Below, piece by piece: positions 62,287 through 64,000 of a stretch of DNA of 64,000 nt (position 1 is its first letter; each line of letters opens with the position of its first letter). Below the pieces are notes generated by a model that ran no database searches, was not told the origin of the DNA, and saw only the letters and a list, made by a program, of their open reading frames with translations. The stretch lies in the NCBI GenBank assembly GCA_944319875.1, contig CALUFR010000017.1, positions 28,520 through 92,519 of the forward strand, in the 5' to 3' direction. This DNA comes from an uncultured Bacteroides sp. (GTDB lineage: Bacteria; Bacteroidota; Bacteroidia; Bacteroidales; Bacteroidaceae). The position numbers and the translations under genes were made by a program.

Positions 62287-63330
62287 TTACGCATATTTCT
62301 CCAAGAACAGGTGTATGAGGCGCGGCACGGCATACCGTTCCCACTCTCCCTGTCCGATGCGGATATAATCGGGAAAGCCCGGAATGTCGGCCGGAATATT
62401 CATCTCATAAAAATCCGCATGAATAATCTGATGAGACAGCACATGCTTCACGCCCATAAGCAACGGACGGACAAACGGGCGGACAGCCTGCCCGTCCAAT
62501 TCCTTCCGCAGGAACGGATGTGACAACAGCTCCTCTCCGGACAATTGCCGGTCCGTCTCGATCAAGGGCAGCTCATACAGATTGCGCCAGATGTCATTGC
62601 CCGTCCGCTTGCGCAAAAGCATCTTGCCGCCTATACATATATATATATAAGTAAAATAGCGATCGGTCGTCTTTGTCCGATGCTGTTTCACTGGCAGCTG
62701 GTTGACTTTGCCGGCGGACAACGCCGAACAAGCGTCCGCCAACGGGCAGAACAGGCAGGATGGAGATTGCGGAGTGCATTGCAAGGCGCCGAAATCCATG
62801 ATGGCCTGATTGTAAAGCCCCGGATGCTCCACGTCCAACATCTCCTGCGCCAGTGCGGCAAACGTCTTTTTCCCCACCGTGGAATCGATGGGCGTCTCCA
62901 CCCCGAAATAGCGGGAAAGCACCCTGTACACATTGCCGTCCACCACCGCATAAGGCATGTCGAAAGCAATGGAGCAGATGGCGGCAGCCGTATAATCCCC
63001 CACCCCCTTGAGGGCACGCACCCCTTCATACGTGCGCGGGAATACACCGTTCATGCTGCGGGCCGCCGCATGCAAGTTACGTGCGCGCGAGTAGTAGCCC
63101 AACCCCTGCCAATACCTCATGACCTCATCTTCGTCAGCCTCGGCCAGCGAAGTCACATCCGGGAAACGCTCCATAAACCTACGGAAATATTCGTATCCCT
63201 GGGCCACACGCGTCTGTTGCAGGATAATCTCCGAAATCCAGATGCGGTAAGGATCTTTGGTCCCGCGCCAAGGGAGTTCCCGTTTATGCCCGGCATACCA
63301 ATCCAACAATATTCTCGAAAAATCATTCAT
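62287..63330 (-). CDS. mutY: A/G-specific adenine glycosylase MutY
   Basis: 347 residues from the ATG at 63330 (MNDFSRILLDWYAG...); the longer frame adds 38 non-family residues. Removes adenine paired with 8-oxoG. Signature WISEIILQQTRV, helix-hairpin-helix LKGVGDYTAAAI, catalytic Asp in AVVDGNVYRVLSRYFG and the 4Fe-4S loop CTPQSPSCLFCPLADAC; C-terminal NUDIX-like domain for 8-oxoG reading. First gene of the leftward mutY-ssb-gldE-transferase group. Confidence 0.94.
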   Translation of the reverse strand: MNDFSRILLDWYAGHKRELPWRGTKDPYRIWISEIILQQTRVAQGYEYFRRFMERFPDVTSLAEADEDEVMRYWQGLGYYSRARNLHAAARSMNGVFPRTYEGVRALKGVGDYTAAAICSIAFDMPYAVVDGNVYRVLSRYFGVETPIDSTVGKKTFAALAQEMLDVEHPGLYNQAIMDFGALQCTPQSPSCLFCPLADACSALSAGKVNQLPVKQHRTKTTDRYFTYIYICIGGKMLLRKRTGNDIWRNLYELPLIETDRQLSGEELLSHPFLRKELDGQAVRPFVRPLLMGVKHVLSHQIIHADFYEMNIPADIPGFPDYIRIGQGEWERYAVPRLIHLFLEKYA

Positions 63331-63510
63331 TCTTTTCAGTCTGATTAAAGCGTTTTTTTGCACCGCAAAGCGCTCCTTTTTAAGGCCACAAACCATCGGA
63401 AGCACCAAGGCGGCCAACAAATGTAGCGCTTTTCCATCTAACAAAACTTAATCCCAAGACTTTTTTAGAAAAATGTCTGAAATATATTTTTCAGAGACGC
63501 GGAAAAGCTA

Positions 63511-63518
63511 TATATTTG
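63511..63518 (+). promoter_or_regulatory. -7 box of the HU gene
   Basis: TATATTTG, 52 bases before the ATG at 63570, in an AT-rich leader. Confidence 0.7.
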
Positions 63519-63569
63519 CAGTCCAAAAAATTAAGGAAACATTAGTAATAATATTTTTTTTAAAGAAAA

Positions 63570-63845
63570 ATGACTAAAGCTGATATTGTAAACGAAATCA
63601 CCAAGAACACCGGGATTGATAAGACGACTGTACTTACAACCGTAGAAGCTTTCATGGAAGCCGTAAAAGTATCTTTGGCCAAGGATGAAAATGTCTATCT
63701 TCGCGGATTCGGAAGTTTTATAGTGAAGAAAAGAGCACAAAAGACTGCCCGTAACATCTCTAAGAACACTACAATCATCATCCCCGAGCACAATATTCCG
63801 GCATTCAAACCAGCCAAGACATTCACCCTCGCAGTGAAGAAATAA
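63570..63845 (+). CDS. HU family DNA-binding protein
   Basis: 91-residue nucleoid protein. Typical HU/IHF layout: KADIVNEITKNTGIDKTTVLTTVEAFMEAV helices, then the arm region LRGFGSFIVKKRAQKTARNISKN and NIPAFKPAKTFTLAVK. Divergent from mutY. Binds and bends DNA as a dimer. Confidence 0.95.
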   Translation: MTKADIVNEITKNTGIDKTTVLTTVEAFMEAVKVSLAKDENVYLRGFGSFIVKKRAQKTARNISKNTTIIIPEHNIPAFKPAKTFTLAVKK

Positions 63846-63880
63846 TAAACAATAGTATTAACCCATAAAATTAAGAAGCT

Positions 63881-63973
63881 ATGCCAAGCGGAAAGAAGAA
63901 AAAAAGACATAAAATGTCTACGCACAAGCGTAAAAAAAGACTAAGAAAGAACAGACACAAAAGCAAAAAGTAA
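63881..63973 (+). CDS. 30-residue basic AURKAIP1/COX24-domain (mS38-like) protein
   Basis: The frame from the ATG at 63881 encodes 30 residues, of which about two thirds are Lys, Arg or His, with the phrases MPSGKKKKRHKM and HKRKKRLRKNRHK. These match the AURKAIP1/COX24 domain, whose mitochondrial members are the small-subunit ribosomal protein mS38, so a ribosome-bound role is likely. It lies 35 bases after the HU stop and ends just before the right window edge. The next gene is outside the window. Confidence 0.85.
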   Translation: MPSGKKKKRHKMSTHKRKKRLRKNRHKSKK

Positions 63974-64000
63974 TTTTTAGTCTGATCGACAAAATAAAGA

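Overview
The window reads as chromosome of a gut Bacteroides (order Bacteroidales). Signs are a SusC/SusD outer-membrane glycan-uptake pair, many -7 boxes of the Bacteroides form TAnnTTTG at the expected distance before genes, a GldE-SSB-MutY-HU neighbourhood, lipoproteins with Bacteroides-type signals, tandem S46 dipeptidyl-peptidases and a split, MetH-type reactivation protein. No phage, IS element, CRISPR array or rRNA operon is visible. The species cannot be fixed from sequence reading alone.

Layout. 1-0.8 kb: C-terminal part of DnaJ, cut by the window edge. 0.9-14.9 kb: a sialic-acid utilisation locus, read leftward (NanT-like transporter, N-acetylneuraminate lyase, ManNAc/GlcNAc epimerase, SusC, SusD, Ser-type sulfatase, SGNH esterase, NanM-like mutarotase), with a divergent ROK regulator whose intergenic region holds AT-rich palindromes. 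14.9-18.5 kb: a Wzz/SLBB polysaccharide-export pair. 18.8 kb: tRNA-Thr(CGT). 19-26.3 kb: GH78 rhamnosidase, MltG, and an IorA-IorB-PaaK set for aryl-2-oxoacid metabolism. 26.4-28.4 kb: small envelope proteins. 28.5-36.1 kb: central sugar metabolism (ManA; GalM-transporter-GalK; transketolase-RpiB). 36.3-37.7 kb: GH28. 37.9-41.0 kb: 2-oxoacid:ferredoxin oxidoreductase operon with a TPR protein and a previously too-short 53-aa membrane protein. 41.1-45.3 kb: free-standing MetH activation domain, an ECF sigma/membrane/phosphoesterase set, and PlsC. 45.3-47.8 kb: repeat-rich intergenic DNA around a DUF4369 lipoprotein and the anaerobic sulfatase-maturating enzyme. 47.8-52.9 kb: DPP7-like and DPP11-like S46 peptidases plus two thioredoxins. 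53-56.6 kb: PHP histidinol-phosphatase, Uup-type ABC-F, DUF3805 protein. 56.9-59.3 kb: OmpR/PhoR-type two-component system. 59.4-59.7 kb: a cobalamin riboswitch with its own promoter and terminator but no gene after it. 59.7-63.3 kb: phosphopantetheinyl transferase, GldE, SSB, MutY. 63.5-64 kb: HU and a 30-aa basic protein of the AURKAIP1/COX24 (mS38) type.

How parts work together. The sialic-acid locus covers outer-membrane uptake, deacetylation/desulfation, anomer conversion, inner-membrane transport, and cleavage to ManNAc then GlcNAc; no sialidase is in the window. The Ser-type sulfatase there requires the maturase encoded 42 kb away. The two ferredoxin-dependent oxidoreductase systems (Ior, Kor) and PaaK fit anaerobic amino-acid fermentation, fed by dipeptides that the S46 pair would release from proteins. 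The orphan B12 riboswitch is the most unusual single element.

Start codons were moved inward from the longest reading frame where a signal peptide, overlap or promoter position argued for it (sulfatase, SusC, NanA, GalM, RpiB, GH28, TrxA, periplasmic thioredoxin, ABC-F, MutY, DUF4369).
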